Part shown: positions 6,371 through 7,522 of the stretch, piece after piece
Layout: every line of letters begins with the position of its first letter
Numbering within the stretch: the stretch's first letter is position 1
From: Pseudomonadota bacterium
GTDB taxonomy: Bacteria > Pseudomonadota > Gammaproteobacteria > Acidiferrobacterales > Sulfurifustaceae
Reading direction: 5' to 3'
Assembly: GCA_020354085.1 (NCBI GenBank)
Contig: CP070641.1
Coordinates: forward strand, 380,899-388,420
DNA: 7,522 nt
The notes under the pieces: generated by a model
Seen by the model: only the letters and a program-made list of their open reading frames with translations
Database searches by the model: none
What the model was told of the DNA's origin: nothing
Position numbers and translations under genes: made by a program

Positions 6371-7189
6371 CTATCCTCCTTTCACCGATTGCGCGGTGTT
6401 GGCTGCGGGCCGCGTTGAACGCGAGGCAGCTTGCCCGCTGCGCCAGTCCACCGCGAATCCGTTGCTGTAACGCAAATCAATGCGCCGAATCCCGTGCGCG
6501 TCGCGGATGAGCGCCTGTGGGAACAAGGTGGCGAAGCGCTCGATCTTGCGCAGCGCCTCGTCTCGATCGAGCACGAGCTCGAACTGCACCGACTCGGCCT
6601 GACCGAGCTGCGCGGCAACGACCTGGACTTCCCAAGTACGACGCGCGGTCATGTTGAGGTGCTGCAATTCCAAACCGGCGAGCGCGAGCGGCTCGCGAAA
6701 CTGCCGGTAGTGCTCGAGCACCACTGCCGACGTACCGGGTGGGCCCGATAGTTGCGGCGCATCGCTCGGGAGATCCGGGCCATCGACATGGACGACCTCG
6801 CCCAAATAATTGACCCAGGCATGTTGACCCCAACGCGCCACCGGCCGTTGCTCGCTGAACTGGACAGCGACATCACGCGGCCAAGCGCGGCGCACCGCCA
6901 CACGATGTACCCAAGGCAAGGATTCGGCGCGCTCTTTGACCTCATCGAGATTGAGCAATAGAAAATTACCGCGTACCGAGTCGAGCACGGCACGCTCGAG
7001 GTCCTGCTGTGTCACGTGCCGAAACTCGCCTTCAAAGCGAAGATTGCGCACCGGCAGCGTGTCGGCGCGCAGCAACCAGTCGATCAATAGCAGCGCCATC
7101 AGCGTCACCAGCAGCGTCCCGAGCGCGAGGCTCGCCGCGCGCAGTAAATTAACGGTGCCGGCGTCCGATGTCGGTTCAGCGCGCCACAT
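6371..7189 (-). CDS. ftsQ: Cell division protein FtsQ
   Basis: Bitopic inner-membrane divisome protein that recruits FtsB/FtsL and links early and late division proteins. The 272-residue product is near the usual length. It has a short cytoplasmic tail, one membrane helix at about residues 15-38, and a periplasmic POTRA domain at about 45-113 beginning LPVRNLRFEGEF. The family stretch LPWVHRVAVRRAWP lies at about 91-104. The C-terminal beta domain ends with RIDLRYSNGFAVDWR (236-250), the equivalent of the FtsB-binding edge strand in E. coli FtsQ. A low-complexity tail rich in Ala, Ser and Arg follows. The ATG at 7189 has GGAGA six bases upstream and lies inside the end of ddl (14-nt overlap). 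Its stop TAG abuts the ftsA ATG with no gap. Nothing is missing or unusual. Confidence 0.97.
   Translation of the reverse strand: MWRAEPTSDAGTVNLLRAASLALGTLLVTLMALLLIDWLLRADTLPVRNLRFEGEFRHVTQQDLERAVLDSVRGNFLLLNLDEVKERAESLPWVHRVAVRRAWPRDVAVQFSEQRPVARWGQHAWVNYLGEVVHVDGPDLPSDAPQLSGPPGTSAVVLEHYRQFREPLALAGLELQHLNMTARRTWEVQVVAAQLGQAESVQFELVLDRDEALRKIERFATLFPQALIRDAHGIRRIDLRYSNGFAVDWRSGQAASRSTRPAANTAQSVKGG
6375..6382 (-). promoter_or_regulatory. Strong ribosome binding site of ftsA, inside ftsQ
   Basis: AAAGGAGG encoded by the last Lys-Gly-Gly codons of ftsQ, four bases before the ftsA ATG. The ftsQ TAG and the ftsA ATG are directly adjacent (TAGATG), so this site decides the ftsA start and favours translational coupling. 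Confidence 0.85.
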
Positions 7190-7522
7190 GAGATGTCTCC
7201 AGAATCCGTATCACCAGATCGTCGAACTCGATGCCGGCAGCGCGCGCCGCCATCGGCACGAGGCTGTGACTGGTCATACCGGGAGAGGTGTTGACCTCAA
7301 GAAAATAGGGCTCATTGCGCACCGTGAGCATAACGTCCACCCGGCCCCATCCTTCGCAACCCACGATGTCATACGCCACGCGTGCCTGCGTCTTGATCGC
7401 TTCCTCGATTTGGGGCGGTAGTCCGCTCGGACAGTGATAACGCGTGTCGTCGGAGAAGTACTTGGCCTGATAGTCGTACAAACCGCTTGGCACCTCGATG
7501 CGGACCAACGGCAACACCGACT
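7176..7522 (-). CDS. ddl: D-alanine--D-alanine ligase, C-terminal part (5' end outside window)
   Basis: Cytoplasmic ATP-grasp enzyme joining two D-alanines into the dipeptide used by MurF for peptidoglycan precursors. Only the last 114 residues are visible; the gene runs off the high-coordinate edge, so a GTG near 7517 is an internal valine and not the start. The visible part matches the C-terminal ATP-grasp domain of DdlB: YDYQAKYFSD, then GWGRVDVM with the metal-binding Asp, then EVNTSPGMTSHSLVPMA with the metal-binding Glu and Asn. It ends in ILETSHVAR, close to the normal DdlB end. Position directly before ftsQ is the standard dcw arrangement and suggests the ddlB copy; the last 14 nt overlap ftsQ, which suggests translational coupling. 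Identity is secure from motifs and context. The A/B subtype rests on context only. Confidence 0.96.
   Translation of the reverse strand, partial: SVLPLVRIEVPSGLYDYQAKYFSDDTRYHCPSGLPPQIEEAIKTQARVAYDIVGCEGWGRVDVMLTVRNEPYFLEVNTSPGMTSHSLVPMAARAAGIEFDDLVIRILETSHVAR

Noticed and set aside
5615..6418. Plus-strand open frame of 267 codons opposite ftsA
   Set aside because: It lies almost wholly antisense to ftsA, whose motifs are complete. The composition (many His, Arg, Asp) is what a GC-rich gene gives on its opposite strand, and no domain is recognisable.
7515..7517. GTG as the start of a short 113-residue gene
   Set aside because: It is an internal valine of Ddl; the frame stays open to the window edge and the sequence aligns with the middle of the C-terminal ATP-grasp domain.

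Overview
This window is the 3' end of a proteobacterial division and cell wall (dcw) cluster, running into secA. Every real gene lies on the minus strand, so transcription runs from high to low coordinates. In that direction the order is ddl (partial) - ftsQ - ftsA - ftsZ - lpxC - M23 metallopeptidase - secA (partial). The GC-rich composition, the E. coli-like FtsZ tail (YLDIPAFLRKQAD), a lipid A gene (lpxC) and the gene order all point to a Gram-negative proteobacterium. It is most likely a non-enteric gammaproteobacterium, possibly a betaproteobacterium; I cannot name the genus. Enterics have secM between lpxC and secA. Here the gene in that place is an M23 peptidase, as I recall for Pseudomonas-type clusters.

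Region by region. Positions 7522-7176 hold the C-terminal third of D-Ala-D-Ala ligase. ftsQ (7189-6371) overlaps ddl by 14 nt and ends with its stop codon directly against the ftsA start. ftsA (6370-5129) and ftsZ (5077-3944) follow, separated by 51 nt. The 249-nt gap at 3943-3695 is the only sizeable intergenic space. It holds hairpins, a plausible sigma70-type promoter with an inverted repeat in its spacer, and a possible 40-codon leader ORF whose stop overlaps the lpxC start. lpxC (3694-2783), the M23 gene (2729-1773) and secA (1684 to the window edge) complete the set. No convincing gene lies on the plus strand, and I see no RNA gene, mobile element or CRISPR array.

Together the genes make the peptidoglycan precursor (Ddl), build the septal ring (FtsZ, FtsA, FtsQ), commit lipid A synthesis (LpxC), probably cut septal or lateral peptidoglycan (M23 protein), and drive protein export (SecA). 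The core genes look intact and ordinary. The parts worth a second look are the non-coding signals: the lpxC leader region and the hairpin just upstream of the secA start.
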